From Hydrogenophaga sp. SL48 (GTDB lineage: Bacteria > Pseudomonadota > Gammaproteobacteria > Burkholderiales > Burkholderiaceae_C), in NCBI RefSeq assembly GCF_021729865.1, contig NZ_CP063400.1, positions 3,844,001-3,908,000 of the forward strand: a stretch of DNA of 64,000 nt. Direction: 5' to 3'. Under the pieces are notes generated by a model. That model saw only the letters and a list, made by a program, of their open reading frames with translations, ran no database searches and had not been told where the DNA came from. Shown in pieces: positions 26,426-34,477 of the stretch. The position numbers were made by a program, and so were the translations under genes. How positions within the stretch are numbered: position 1 is the stretch's first letter; the number at the start of each line of letters is the position of its first letter.

Positions 26426-27679
26426 ATGCGGGTTCTGATTCTGGGCAGCGGCGTCATCGGCACCACGATGGCCTATTACCTGGCGCGCGACGGCCACGAG
26501 GTCGAGGTGATCGACCGCCAGCCCGGTCCCGCGCTGGAAACCAGCTACGCCAACGCCGGCGAGGTCTCGCCCGGCTATTCGGCGCCCTGGGCCGGCCCGG
26601 GCGTGCCGCGCAAGGCCATCACCTGGCTGCTCATGCACCACAGCCCGCTGGTGATCAAGCCCATGCTCGACCCGGCCATGTGGCGCTGGGGCCTGTCGAT
26701 GCTGCGCAACTGCACCGAAGCGCGCTACCAGGTCAACAAGGGCCGCATGGTGCGCCTGGCCGAATACAGCCGCGACTGCCTCAAAGAACTGCGCGCCGAG
26801 ATCGGCATTGAGTACGACCACCGCGAGCAAGGCACGCTGCAGCTCTTTCGCACGCAGAAGCAGCTCGACGGCACGGCCAAGGACATCGACATCCTCAAGG
26901 AATACGGCGTGCCCTACCAGGTGCTCGACCGCGCCGGCTACCTGCAATATGAACCCGCGCTGGCCGACGTGAAAGAGAAGTTCGTGGGCGCGCTGCGCCT
27001 GCCCGGCGACGAAACCGGCGACTGCTTCAAGTTCACCAACGATCTGGCCGAGAAGGCCCAGGCGCTGGGCGTGAAGTTCCACTTCGGCGTCGCCATCGAA
27101 TCGCTGGAGCGCGAAGGCAAGCGCATCACCGGCGTGCGCACGGCCAAGGGCCTGATGAAAGCCGACCGCTACGTGCTCGCGCTCGGCAGCTACTCGACCG
27201 CCATGCTCGCACCGCTGGGCATCCGCATCCCGGTCTACCCGGTCAAGGGCTTCTCGATCACGGTGCCGATCACCGACGCCAGCAAGGCGCCCGAATCGAC
27301 CATCATGGACGAGACCCACAAGGTCGCCGTCACGCGCCTGGGCGACCGCATCCGCGTCGGCGGCACGGCGCAGCTCTCGGGCTTCGACCTGCAACTGAAC
27401 GAAGGCCGCCGCAAGACGCTGGAGTTCGTCGTCACCGACCTCTTCCCCCAAGGCGGCGACGTGGGCAAGGCCGAGTTCTGGACCGGCCTGCGCCCCATGA
27501 CGCCCGACGGCACGCCCATCCTCGGCGCCTGCCGCTACGACAACCTGCTGCTCTCCACCGGCCACGGCACGCTCGGCTGGACCATGGCCGCCGGCACGGG
27601 CCGCGTCATGGCCGACCTGATCAGCGGCCGCACACCCGAGATCAGCATGGAAGGGCTGAGCGTCGCGCGCTACGGCTGA
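26426..27679 (+). CDS. dadA: D-amino acid dehydrogenase small subunit
   Basis: A 417-residue flavoprotein. FAD-binding motif at the N-terminus ([20 protein letters not shown]) and family signatures [34 protein letters not shown] and [12 protein letters not shown]. It oxidises D-alanine and other D-amino acids to 2-oxo acids and feeds electrons to the membrane respiratory chain. Length fits DadA (about 430). The usual partner, alanine racemase dadX, is not adjacent. The divergent regulator is TyrR-like instead of the Lrp-type DadR known from Pseudomonas. Confidence 0.93.
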   Translation: MRVLILGSGVIGTTMAYYLARDGHEVEVIDRQPGPALETSYANAGEVSPGYSAPWAGPGVPRKAITWLLMHHSPLVIKPMLDPAMWRWGLSMLRNCTEARYQVNKGRMVRLAEYSRDCLKELRAEIGIEYDHREQGTLQLFRTQKQLDGTAKDIDILKEYGVPYQVLDRAGYLQYEPALADVKEKFVGALRLPGDETGDCFKFTNDLAEKAQALGVKFHFGVAIESLEREGKRITGVRTAKGLMKADRYVLALGSYSTAMLAPLGIRIPVYPVKGFSITVPITDASKAPESTIMDETHKVAVTRLGDRIRVGGTAQLSGFDLQLNEGRRKTLEFVVTDLFPQGGDVGKAEFWTGLRPMTPDGTPILGACRYDNLLLSTGHGTLGWTMAAGTGRVMADLISGRTPEISMEGLSVARYG

Positions 27680-27795
27680 GCGCCGTTCAACACTCCCCCG
27701 AACGGGGGATGTTGCGGGCGGGCGGGCGGCGTACAAATGGACGCCGTGGCGCCTGCGCCCGCGTCCGTCGGGCAGCGTCCTCATGGGAGACCACC

Positions 27796-30021
27796 GTGAG
27801 CACCCGTTCCACCGCCCAGCACACCTCCTCGGGCGCGGCCACCGCCAGCCAGCCCCCGCGCACCACCGCCCCCTCAGCGCCCGCCAGGAAAAAGCCGGCC
27901 AGGCCCCGCCCCAAGCGCCCATGGCTGACCGCCCACCAGTTTGATGCCCGGCCCGACCGGCTCGACTTCCGCGACCTGCACTACGAGCCGCCGCTGCGCT
28001 CCCTGCCGCCCCACTTCCCCACCACCGCGCACCTCGCGCAGGCCGTGCCTTCGTACGTCGCGGCCCAGCTGGTGCTGGACCAGGGGCGCGAGGGCGCCTG
28101 CACCGGCTTTGGCCTCGCCGCGGTGGTCAACTACCTGATGTGGCTGCGCGAGCTCGGCCAGCCCGGCGCCAACCACGCGGTCCGGGTCAGCCCCCACATG
28201 CTCTACGAGCTCGCCCGCCGCTACGACGAGTGGGAAGGCGAGCACTACGAAGGCTCCTCGTGCCGCGGCGCGCTCAAGGGCTTTCACAAACACGGCGTCT
28301 GCCAGGAACGCTACTGGCCCAGGAGCGGTCACGGCGCCCGCGCCGAAACGGAATGGGACGTGGACGCGCTCCGGCACCCGCTGGGCGTCTACTACCGCAT
28401 CAACAAGAGCTCGGTGGTCGAGATGCAATCGGCCATCGCCGACATCGGCGCCATCTACGTCAGTGCCCAGGTGCACGACGGCTGGGACCGCGTCGCCCCA
28501 CTCAAGAAAGCGCCGGGTTCCCACGACGAAGCCGATCTGCCGACCATCCCCGAGCGCCAGGGCGCCGAACTTGGCGGTCACGCCTTTGCCCTGGTCGGCT
28601 ACAACGACCGCGGCTTCATCGTGCAGAACTCCTGGGGCGGGCGCTGGGGCGCGGCGGGGTTCGCCGTGATGCCCTACAGCGACTGGGTGCAATACGGCAC
28701 CGACGCCTGGGCGATGGGCATGGGCGTCCCCCAGCGCCACGAGGTGTCGCCCGAGCGCATCGCCGCGCAGCGCTGGCCGAACCGCAGCGCGCGCTTGCTG
28801 AGCCAGGCGAGCCGCCAATGCCAGAACCCCGACAACCCGCGGGACGACCCCTGGCCGATCGACCGCGAGTTCGATCACAAGCCCTACCAGCCCTGGTCCA
28901 CCGCCAAGGCCTACGAGCACACGCTGGTGACCGGCAACAACGGCCATGTCGAGCTCACCGACCTCACCGCCGGCATCGACGGCGATGTCGCGCGCTTCGT
29001 GCAGGCCCAGGTGGACCGGGCCCTGGGGTTCTTCCAGACCCAGCCGCAGGCCCACTTCATGGTCTATGCCCACGGTGGCCTCAACAGCGAAGCCGAGTCC
29101 ATCGACCGCATCCGGGTGCTGGCCCCGTACTTCGAGGCCAACGGTGTCTACCCGCTGTTCCTGACCTGGCGCACCGGCCCGCTGGAAACCCTGAGGCACA
29201 CGCTGGAGGACAAGCTGCGCCAGGCCTTCGGCATCGACGACGAGCGCTCGCGCGGCATGCTGGCGAGCCTGGGCGAGGCGCGCGACCGCAGCGTCGAGGC
29301 GATCGCGGGCAAGGCCTTCAAAGGCCTGTGGAGCGAGATGCGGCAGAACGCCCGGCTCGCCGCGCTGAAAGGCCGGGGCAGCCACCTGCTGGCCGAGGCG
29401 CTCGCGGCGCTGCAGACCCAGCTCGGCCACCAGCCCCTGCGGCTGCACCTCGTGGGCCACTCCGCGGGCTCCATCGTGCTGGGCCACCTGGTCGAGCGGC
29501 TCGCGGCCAGCCAGGTCAAGGCCAGCAGCTGCTCGCTGTACGCCCCCGCCTGCACCGTCGCCTTTGCCAACGAGAAATACCTGAAAACGGGCGCGCCGGT
29601 GATCCAGCCCCGGCAGATGCACCTGCACGTCCTCACGGACCGGCAGGAGAAAGACGACGACATGGTCCAGCTCGGCCCCGTCACGCTTTACGGCAAATCG
29701 CTGCTCTACCTCGTGAGCCGGGCGCTGGACGACGCGCGCAAGATGCCCCTGCTCGGCATGGAGCGCGCCCACGACCCCCAGCACTTCAACGACGACCAGT
29801 GGGCGAGCAGCCAGCTCGCATCGCTCGCGCAGTGGCACGCGGCCTTCCCCGCCGCCCACCTCCACCCGGTGCCCACGCCCTACATCCGGGTCAACAAACA
29901 AGGCAAGACCGAGCGGGCCACCCACGGCTCGTTCGACAACAACATCGACGTGATCGAGGCGACCCTGCGCCGCATCACGGGGCGGGCACCGGTGAGCCCG
30001 GTCGAGTGGCTGGACTACTGA
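27796..30021 (+). CDS. papain-like (C1) peptidase fused to an alpha/beta hydrolase
   Basis: 741 residues from a GTG with GGGAGA 6 nt upstream. After a basic Pro-rich leader (about 1-45), residues 95-295 form a C1 peptidase: Cys102 in QGREGACTGFG, His262 in GGHAFALVGYN and Asn278 in QNSWGGRWG, a complete triad. From about 355 the protein becomes an alpha/beta hydrolase, with FMVYAHGGLNSEAESIDRI and the nucleophile elbow LVGHSAGS (Ser556). No signal peptide. Two hydrolases in one chain suggest an effector or processing enzyme. A membrane/coiled-coil protein follows 32 bp later, then an injection-system tube gene on the other strand. Confidence 0.82.
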   Translation: MSTRSTAQHTSSGAATASQPPRTTAPSAPARKKPARPRPKRPWLTAHQFDARPDRLDFRDLHYEPPLRSLPPHFPTTAHLAQAVPSYVAAQLVLDQGREGACTGFGLAAVVNYLMWLRELGQPGANHAVRVSPHMLYELARRYDEWEGEHYEGSSCRGALKGFHKHGVCQERYWPRSGHGARAETEWDVDALRHPLGVYYRINKSSVVEMQSAIADIGAIYVSAQVHDGWDRVAPLKKAPGSHDEADLPTIPERQGAELGGHAFALVGYNDRGFIVQNSWGGRWGAAGFAVMPYSDWVQYGTDAWAMGMGVPQRHEVSPERIAAQRWPNRSARLLSQASRQCQNPDNPRDDPWPIDREFDHKPYQPWSTAKAYEHTLVTGNNGHVELTDLTAGIDGDVARFVQAQVDRALGFFQTQPQAHFMVYAHGGLNSEAESIDRIRVLAPYFEANGVYPLFLTWRTGPLETLRHTLEDKLRQAFGIDDERSRGMLASLGEARDRSVEAIAGKAFKGLWSEMRQNARLAALKGRGSHLLAEALAALQTQLGHQPLRLHLVGHSAGSIVLGHLVERLAASQVKASSCSLYAPACTVAFANEKYLKTGAPVIQPRQMHLHVLTDRQEKDDDMVQLGPVTLYGKSLLYLVSRALDDARKMPLLGMERAHDPQHFNDDQWASSQLASLAQWHAAFPAAHLHPVPTPYIRVNKQGKTERATHGSFDNNIDVIEATLRRITGRAPVSPVEWLDY

Positions 30022-30053
30022 GGGGCTGAGCGCCCGAACCGAAGGAGCACACC

Positions 30054-30725
30054 ATGAGCGAACCGAGCAAACCAAGTGTCTGGGTCGAACTGCTCAAGTA
30101 CCCGGTCACCATCTTCTCCCTGCTGCTGGCCCTCCTGGTCGCCCAGTCCATGCTGGGCGTGCAGTTTGGCCAGGTCACCGAGCTCGGCCCGGGCGGCATC
30201 AAGTTCGTGCAGCAGGCCAGCGGCGAGATCGCCAACCTCGACGGCAAGCTCAACGGCGCACTGGCCGAAATCGAGGCGCTGAAAAAGGCGGCGCCCACCG
30301 TGACCACGGCGGCTTCCACCGAGACCCAGGCCGTGGTGTTCGCGGCCTCACAGACCGTGTCGGACCAGACCGCCCAGTTCGCCAGCGTGGCCCGCGAGGT
30401 GGCGCCCAGCGGCCCCTCGGCCCGCAAGGGATACATCTGGATCGGTGACTACAAGGGCGACTGGGGCAAGACCATGCTCGGCACCGGCAGCGACGACACC
30501 CCCGTCCGGGGCAAGCCCGAAGCGCTCCCGCTGGGCGCCACCTACACCGCGCTGGGCAACATGGTGGTGCGCGACGGCCTGCCCTCCAACGACGCGGAGT
30601 ATTTCCGCGCCCGCAGCAGCCTGGGCGTGATCCCCAAAGGCACCCCGCTCAGACTGCTCGGCACCCCTGTCGCGATCGACCGCGAGTACGCCGTCCAGTA
30701 CTGGGCCCAGATCGAGTGGAAATGA
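30054..30725 (+). CDS. membrane-anchored coiled-coil protein with C-terminal SH3-like domain
   Basis: 223 residues. One membrane span near the N-terminus (FSLLLALLVAQSMLGV, about 22-38) is followed by a helical segment likely to form a coiled coil (GEIANLDGKLNGALAEIEAL), a Thr/Ala linker, and a beta-rich C-terminus (about 125-223, GYIWIGDYKGDWGK to YWAQIEWK) resembling a bacterial SH3 fold. GGAG precedes the ATG. It sits 32 bp after the protease-hydrolase fusion, so the two are probably co-transcribed and the products may interact. Family not recognised. Confidence 0.7.
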   Translation: MSEPSKPSVWVELLKYPVTIFSLLLALLVAQSMLGVQFGQVTELGPGGIKFVQQASGEIANLDGKLNGALAEIEALKKAAPTVTTAASTETQAVVFAASQTVSDQTAQFASVAREVAPSGPSARKGYIWIGDYKGDWGKTMLGTGSDDTPVRGKPEALPLGATYTALGNMVVRDGLPSNDAEYFRARSSLGVIPKGTPLRLLGTPVAIDREYAVQYWAQIEWK

Positions 30726-30775
30726 ACCCCCGAAGCAGCGGCGCCATGAGCGCCGACCTGCCGCTGGCGAGGGGC

Positions 30776-31237
30776 TCAGGGGTTGGCCAGGGTCAGGCCG
30801 TCGCACACGAACTCGACCCATTCCACCGCCACCTCGTCATCGCCGACGGCGCCATCGCCGCGGGTGACCCGGGTGGGCCAGGCGTTGGTCAGCGTCCACA
30901 CCATCGTCGGGCGGCCGGTCTCGTCGAGCTGGCTCACCCTGACCAGCTTGCGCTGGATCGTGGTCGCCGTGATCTGACCGAACCAGTCCCACAACGTGCT
31001 GTTGGCCTTGACCACGCCCTTCTTCAGGGTGACGTTGCCGGCCTTCTTCAGCCCGGGCATCGTGAACGGCGAGAACACCTCGCTGTTGCCGCCGGCACGG
31101 TGTGTGATGGACCGCGCCTCGGCATCCAGCCCCAAGGCCTCCTGGAACCGCATCTCTTCCGCGTCCCACTGGACCCGGAAGGGGAACCGGGGCCGGGTCC
31201 ACGGGTTGCGTGACTGGGGGGAGCCATCGTCTGCCAT
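30776..31237 (-). CDS. contractile-tail tube protein of the T4 gp19/eCIS type, orphan
   Basis: 153 residues from the ATG at 31237 (GGAG about 9 nt upstream). The sequence follows the 'phage tail region protein' (gp19-like) pattern: NPWTRPRFPFRVQW, FQEALGLDAEARSITHR, FTMPGLKKAGNVTLKKGV, LWDWFGQI, WTLTNAWPTRVT and VAVEWVEFVCDGL. These form the inner tube of contractile phage tails and extracellular contractile injection systems. No sheath, baseplate, spike or AAA+ genes are visible nearby, so it is an orphan or remnant. It converges with the coiled-coil gene 50 bp away. The 257 bp upstream show no gene. Confidence 0.8.
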   Translation of the reverse strand: MADDGSPQSRNPWTRPRFPFRVQWDAEEMRFQEALGLDAEARSITHRAGGNSEVFSPFTMPGLKKAGNVTLKKGVVKANSTLWDWFGQITATTIQRKLVRVSQLDETGRPTMVWTLTNAWPTRVTRGDGAVGDDEVAVEWVEFVCDGLTLANP

Positions 31238-31494
31238 GCGCCATCTCCAGGGGAAAGACTGCGGTGTGCCGATCGCGCGGGGCTGGGCCTGGTGACGGCT
31301 GGCGCGCCTGCTGCGGGAAGGCGGGCGTGCTCGGTGGAGGAAGGATACGCCGTTCAAATGGCGTCGCCAAGACTGATGCGCATCGCCGGCGTCCGGCATG
31401 TCAGGTGTTTGGCGGCGAGTGAGACTCGCGGTGGGAACAAAGTGCTATTCGACGGTTTTTGGCCAGCGACCATCGCCCTGTCCGTAAATCCGCC

Positions 31495-31566
31495 GCTCAA
31501 CGTTTGACATGAGGGGCGACCAAGAGCGACAGCTCTTGGTCGCCCCTAGCGATGGAAGGGTTGGGC
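31495..31566 (-). other. attC site of the pyrF-like cassette
   Basis: On the minus strand GCCCAAC (31566-31560) opens and GTTGAGC (31501-31495) closes a 72-bp site. Inner arms AGGGGCGACCAAGAGC and its near complement form a long hairpin. Confidence 0.88.
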
Positions 31567-31567
31567 G

Positions 31568-32295
31568 TCATTGTGCTTGGGTGCCTGCCTCTGCAACCTG
31601 ACGACATATGGCAGCAAACGTAGCAGCCGGCTCTGAGGCCTGCGCGATTGAGCGACCAATGACCAGGTGCGTGGAGCCGGCTCGAACAGCTTCGGCGGGG
31701 CTAGAAGTGCGTGCTTGGTCGTTCTTGGAATCGGAGGGCAGCTGGGTACCAGGTGTGACGATGAGCATTGACTGTGGCAACACCTTTCGAAGGAGCTCAG
31801 CTTCTTGCGGTGATGCAACGACACCATGACACCATGACACCCAGCCTCAACAGAAAGGCGTGCGAGCCGCACGACCTGCTCTGCGACTGTGGTGCTCAGG
31901 CCTATCTCTTGAAGGTCTTGATCGCGCATGCTTGTGATCACCGTGAGCGCAAGAACTTTCAGCTGAGGAAAAGGGCGTGCGGCCTCGACGGCAGCGCGAA
32001 GAACAGCTGAACCACCCGAAGCATGGACCGTAACCATTGAGACTCCGAGTTCACCGGCCGCTGTAACTGCGCCATTGACGGAGTTAGGAATCTCGAAGAG
32101 CTTGAGGTCGAGAAAGACCTGCTTCCCAGCAGCAACGAGCTTCCGAACAACGGCTGGGCCTTCCGCCGTTAGCAACTGCAGGCCAACCTTATAGAACTCC
32201 GCAGACGTGCCTAACTGCTCTACAAGCGTGTCGGCCTGTCCTGCGTTCTCGAAGTCGAGCGCGACGATGACTCGGCTGTTTGGACCTATGGACAT
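31568..32295 (-). pseudogene. pyrF: orotidine-5'-phosphate decarboxylase in a cassette, frameshifted
   Basis: From the ATG at 32295 the frame reads SRVIVALDFENAG, FYKVGLQLLTAEGP, FLDLKLFEIPNSV and MVTVHASGG, all OMP decarboxylase signatures, though the DIPN Asp is Glu. At 31821-31836 ACACCATG is duplicated in tandem, shifting the frame after EAGCHGV. The proper C-terminus (ASPQEAELLRKVLP, VTPGTQL, HLVIGRSI) continues in another frame to the stop at 31568. Removing one 8-bp copy restores about 239 residues. Finding a pyrimidine gene as a cassette is unusual; activity is lost unless slippage corrects the frame. Confidence 0.88.
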
Positions 32296-32323
32296 TCGAT
32301 TCACCGCGATTGGTTGCTAGGAC

Positions 32324-32423
32324 GCCCAACCGTTACGGTAAGCGGCAAACAACGGCGCCGCAGCTGTTGATAGAAGCCTGAGCAGGACCGCCGTTGCCTG
32401 TCCGCTTGACCATAGGGTTGGGC
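32324..32423 (-). other. attC site of the 79-residue cassette
   Basis: A 100-bp site bounded on the minus strand by GCCCAAC (32423-32417) and GTTGGGC (32330-32324). Between them lie imperfectly paired arms (GTCAAGCGGACAGGCAACGG against CCGTTGTTTGCCGCTTAC). Confidence 0.88.
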
Positions 32424-32440
32424 TTCATTGAATTCGCGCC

Positions 32441-32680
32441 TCAATTTACAACCGCCCACCAGCCATGTTCGTCATGGCCCCATTTGACGCCCAAGCCCTG
32501 TGCAACCGTGCGCAATAGTTCTAGCTCAGTAGCATTTGGCCCCGCGTCAAGCAGATGACCAGAGCCGCTAGTGCCATCAGGCTTCTTGAATTGAATTGGG
32601 AGTGCCGCGACTTGGCAACCAGGTCCACCAGGTTCTCCCAGTCGGTGATATGGGCCATGCGAATCATTCATATACCGCAT
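32441..32680 (-). CDS. cassette-encoded 79-residue protein, unknown
   Basis: From the ATG at 32680 (MRYMNDSHGPYHRL), placed 19 bp inside the cassette after its GTTGGGC core. The frame also opens at 32713 inside the attC, which is less likely. The product is small and soluble, with Gly/Pro-rich N-terminal and LELLRTVAQGLGVKWGHDEH C-terminal parts. No family is recognised. It fills the cassette between two attC sites, as expected of a real cassette gene. Confidence 0.65.
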   Translation of the reverse strand: MRYMNDSHGPYHRLGEPGGPGCQVAALPIQFKKPDGTSGSGHLLDAGPNATELELLRTVAQGLGVKWGHDEHGWWAVVN

Positions 32681-32697
32681 CCAATTCTGTGTGTGAT

Positions 32698-32769
32698 GCC
32701 CAACGTTTGACATGAGGGGCGGCCGAGGGCGATAGCCCTTGGACGTCCCTCTCGATTGATGGGATAGGC
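32698..32769 (-). other. attC site of the SUKH cassette
   Basis: A 72-bp site. Inverse core GCCTATC (32769-32763) is one base off the complement of the cassette's own GTTAGGC; closing core GTTGGGC (32704-32698). The inner arms share AGGGGCGGCC-type pairing and the CATGTCAAACGTT tail with the attC at 31495. Confidence 0.85.
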
Positions 32770-32775
32770 GTCACT

Positions 32776-33213
32776 TTAGTCATGCTCGAACTCCCTTGCC
32801 AGGACGCGCTGCGCGAACTGTGTGAACGAATCACCCCTCGGCTGCAGTTCATCCGTTTCGTGAGACCAGAGAACAACCTTGGGTTCTCCTTCTGAACTGA
32901 TGTCTGCGTAGTTAAAGCAGTAGTAGTCACCAGAACCAAAATCTGCAAAGGGAAGTAGAGACTCAACTTCTTCTCTGTTGTCGAGGTTTTCGATCCAGGC
33001 TTCCCAGCCAACTTGATAGTTCCGAACAATGGAATCCCAGGTCTTTCTTGGATCTCTGTCGTCTAGGACGGGGTAGATGTGAACTCCGTCGATGCCTAGC
33101 CCGTTGTTGAGCAAAAGCCATTCGCGAAACGACGTCGGGAGTTTGCGGCCGAGTTCCTGCTCGGCTCTGGCAATTGATTCCTCTGTCGTGCCGATGACTC
33201 GGGTTCTGCTCAT
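32776..33213 (-). CDS. SMI1/KNR4 (SUKH) family protein, cassette-encoded
   Basis: 145 residues. The SUKH pattern is clear: IARAEQELGRKLPTSFREWL, LLNNGLGIDGVHIYPV, then FADFGSGDYYCFNYAD and VVLWSHETDE. In bacteria most SUKH proteins are immunity proteins against polymorphic nuclease or deaminase toxins. No toxin gene accompanies it, which fits cassettes that carry only immunity or defence functions. The ATG lies 6 bp inside the cassette core; GC is well below that of the chromosome. Intact length suggests it is functional if transcribed. Confidence 0.88.
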   Translation of the reverse strand: MSRTRVIGTTEESIARAEQELGRKLPTSFREWLLLNNGLGIDGVHIYPVLDDRDPRKTWDSIVRNYQVGWEAWIENLDNREEVESLLPFADFGSGDYYCFNYADISSEGEPKVVLWSHETDELQPRGDSFTQFAQRVLAREFEHD

Positions 33214-33218
33214 GTGAC

Positions 33219-33360
33219 GCCTAACCGCCGAGTTCAGCGGCAGTTTTTAAGTTGTGGTTTTATGGAATACTTTTGCGCAGCAAAACCATAAAGCCGCGAC
33301 TTAAAAACTGTCCAGCGTAGGCACGAAGTGCCGGAGCGGTGCTGCAACGACTTGTTACGT
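33219..33360 (-). other. long attC site (142 bp)
   Basis: Bounded on the minus strand by ACGTAAC (33360-33354) and GTTAGGC (33225-33219). The centre is a long imperfect hairpin: CAGTTTTTAAGTTGTGG at 33240-33256 against CCGCGACTTAAAAACTG near 33293-33309. The inner GCACTTCGTGCC arm lies near the ACGTAAC end. Confidence 0.82.
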
Positions 33361-33528
33361 GATAATTTACTTGCGAAGAATTTGAATAGAAGGAAAAAAA
33401 CTACAACAATATAAACCTAGCCTTCCGAAGCAAACCCAATAAAATCTAAAAATGAACTTTACACAAAACTGCACTAAAGCGAAAGCAATGCATGAAATGA
33501 AGAAAACTCAACAACCCCAAAAATGCCG

Positions 33529-33732
33529 CTAACGATACCCGTATTTTTTTGGATTCTTGAGAATGGCGTCTACGGTTTCCAAAGCCTGTTCATTAGAGAA
33601 TTGTGCTTTATGCAATATTTCAACTGCTAGCTTTCTATTTTCAGCTTTTATAGACTGGTCAAACAGGTCCAGCAAATTTAAATATACTAGCCTTTCATTT
33701 ACAGTCATTCCGTTTAATTCATTCTGATTCAT
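33529..33732 (-). CDS. cassette-encoded 67-residue protein, unknown
   Basis: First cassette of the array. ATG at 33732, with GAGG about 7 nt upstream and only 8 bp from the GTTACGT core. The product is helical and charged (MTVNERLVYLNLLDLFDQSI, then EQALETVDAILKNPKKYGYR). No family is recognised. The cassette is AT-rich, unlike everything around it, showing a foreign source. The 168 bp after it, up to the attC, have no gene. As first cassette it would normally receive most transcription from the integron promoter, which is missing here. Confidence 0.65.
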   Translation of the reverse strand: MNQNELNGMTVNERLVYLNLLDLFDQSIKAENRKLAVEILHKAQFSNEQALETVDAILKNPKKYGYR

Positions 33733-33747
33733 AGAACCTCACGTAAC

Positions 33748-34330
33748 GAGGCTGTGCAAAAAAAACACCAAGTCCAGCCGCAGGCTGGCGCATGGGTTCG
33801 GTTTTCTGGATCGCCATGGTGCGAGTCCCTCCTGAAGTCGGTTTTCGGTTGTTTGACCTGTTGATTGGGCCTCTGGCGCTCATTCTGGCACCGAACAAGA
33901 CCCGTATCCCACCCGCTATCTCTTCAGATCACACCCGGCCAGTTTCTCGATGTTGTGCACCAGGCAATACAGCCGCCACTGCGTGCCCACCTTCTTGCTC
34001 CCGCGCAGCGTGAATCGGTTCAACCGCTTGTTGTGCCGGATGTTGCCAAACACCGGCTCGACCGTGCCGATGCGCTGGCTGTAGCGCCTTCTTCTCTAGG
34101 GACTGTCGATGCGCTGCTTCATCGCTTCGAGCACCTCATTGGGGCTTCGCTGCTCTTTCTTGAAGATCGCCACCTGCCGCACCGCCGTGCGCTCGGGGTG
34201 GCGCAGGCACAGGTCCCTTTGATCGCATGCCCCACAGCCGCTTTGGCTGCCGGTGTACTTGCGGCAGCTTCGGCCGTTGCTGTAGAGCTTGCGGCCAGCC
34301 GGGCAAATGCAGTGGCTTTGGTCTTCGGCC
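33748..34330 (-). mobile_element. insertion-sequence fragment (IS1182-like transposase C-terminus, broken)
   Basis: Minus-strand reading from 34330 gives [20 protein letters not shown], a Cys-rich part (SGCGACDQRDLCLRHP), MKQRIDSP, an in-frame TAG at 34098-34096, then YSQRIGTVEPVFGNIRHNKR and HNIEKLAGCDLKR to the stop at 33916. This matches the C-terminal third of IS1182-family DDE transposases. The N-terminal part is absent, so the element cannot move itself. GAGGCTGTGCAAAAAA at 33748 may be its terminal repeat. It abuts the first cassette core on one side and the intI remnant on the other. Confidence 0.78.
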
Positions 34331-34477
34331 ACCCGGAAGGCGGGCACCGACATCCGCACGGTGCAGGAGTTGCTGGGGCGCTCGGACGTTTCAACGACGA
34401 TGATCTACACGCATGTACTCAAGGTGGCCACAGGCGGCACGGCCAGTCCACTGGATGCGCTGGTGCTGGGGTGCTGA
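34331..34477 (+). pseudogene. intI: integron integrase, 3' fragment
   Basis: The plus strand reads [20 protein letters not shown], then [20 protein letters not shown], ending LVLGC and stop. This is the conserved C-terminus of IntI tyrosine recombinases, including the nucleophile Tyr in MIYTHVL. About 49 of some 330 residues remain; the rest, with attI and the cassette promoter, is gone and replaced by the IS fragment. Direction (away from the cassettes) is as in intact integrons. No function expected. The 217 bp that follow, up to the CBS gene, show nothing clear. Confidence 0.9.

Larger units (their letters stand above)
31495..33747 (-). mobile_element. integron cassette array (four cassettes, minus strand)
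   Basis: Four units each begin with a GTTRRRY-like core and end with an inverse core complementary to it: GTTACGT/ACGTAAC, GTTAGGC/GCCTATC, GTTGGGC/GCCCAAC and GTTGGGC/GCCCAAC. A final core GTTGAGC at 31501-31495 marks the array end. Each cassette has one short gene on the minus strand and lower GC than the flanks. The integrase end of the array should be at the right, where an intI fragment is found at 34331-34477. Confidence 0.88.

Noticed and set aside
27874..30075. A 733-codon minus-strand frame antisense to the protease-hydrolase fusion
   Set aside because: No domain, shadow composition; the plus strand has complete catalytic motifs in two domains.
30776..31237. A complete contractile injection system
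   Set aside because: Only the tube-like gene is present; no sheath, baseplate, spike or AAA+ ATPase genes were found in the window.
31821..31836. Programmed frameshifting to make a full PyrF
   Set aside because: The shift is explained by an exact 8-bp tandem duplication; no slippery heptamer or stimulatory structure was seen, and an 8-bp change is not a -1 or +1 frameshift signal.
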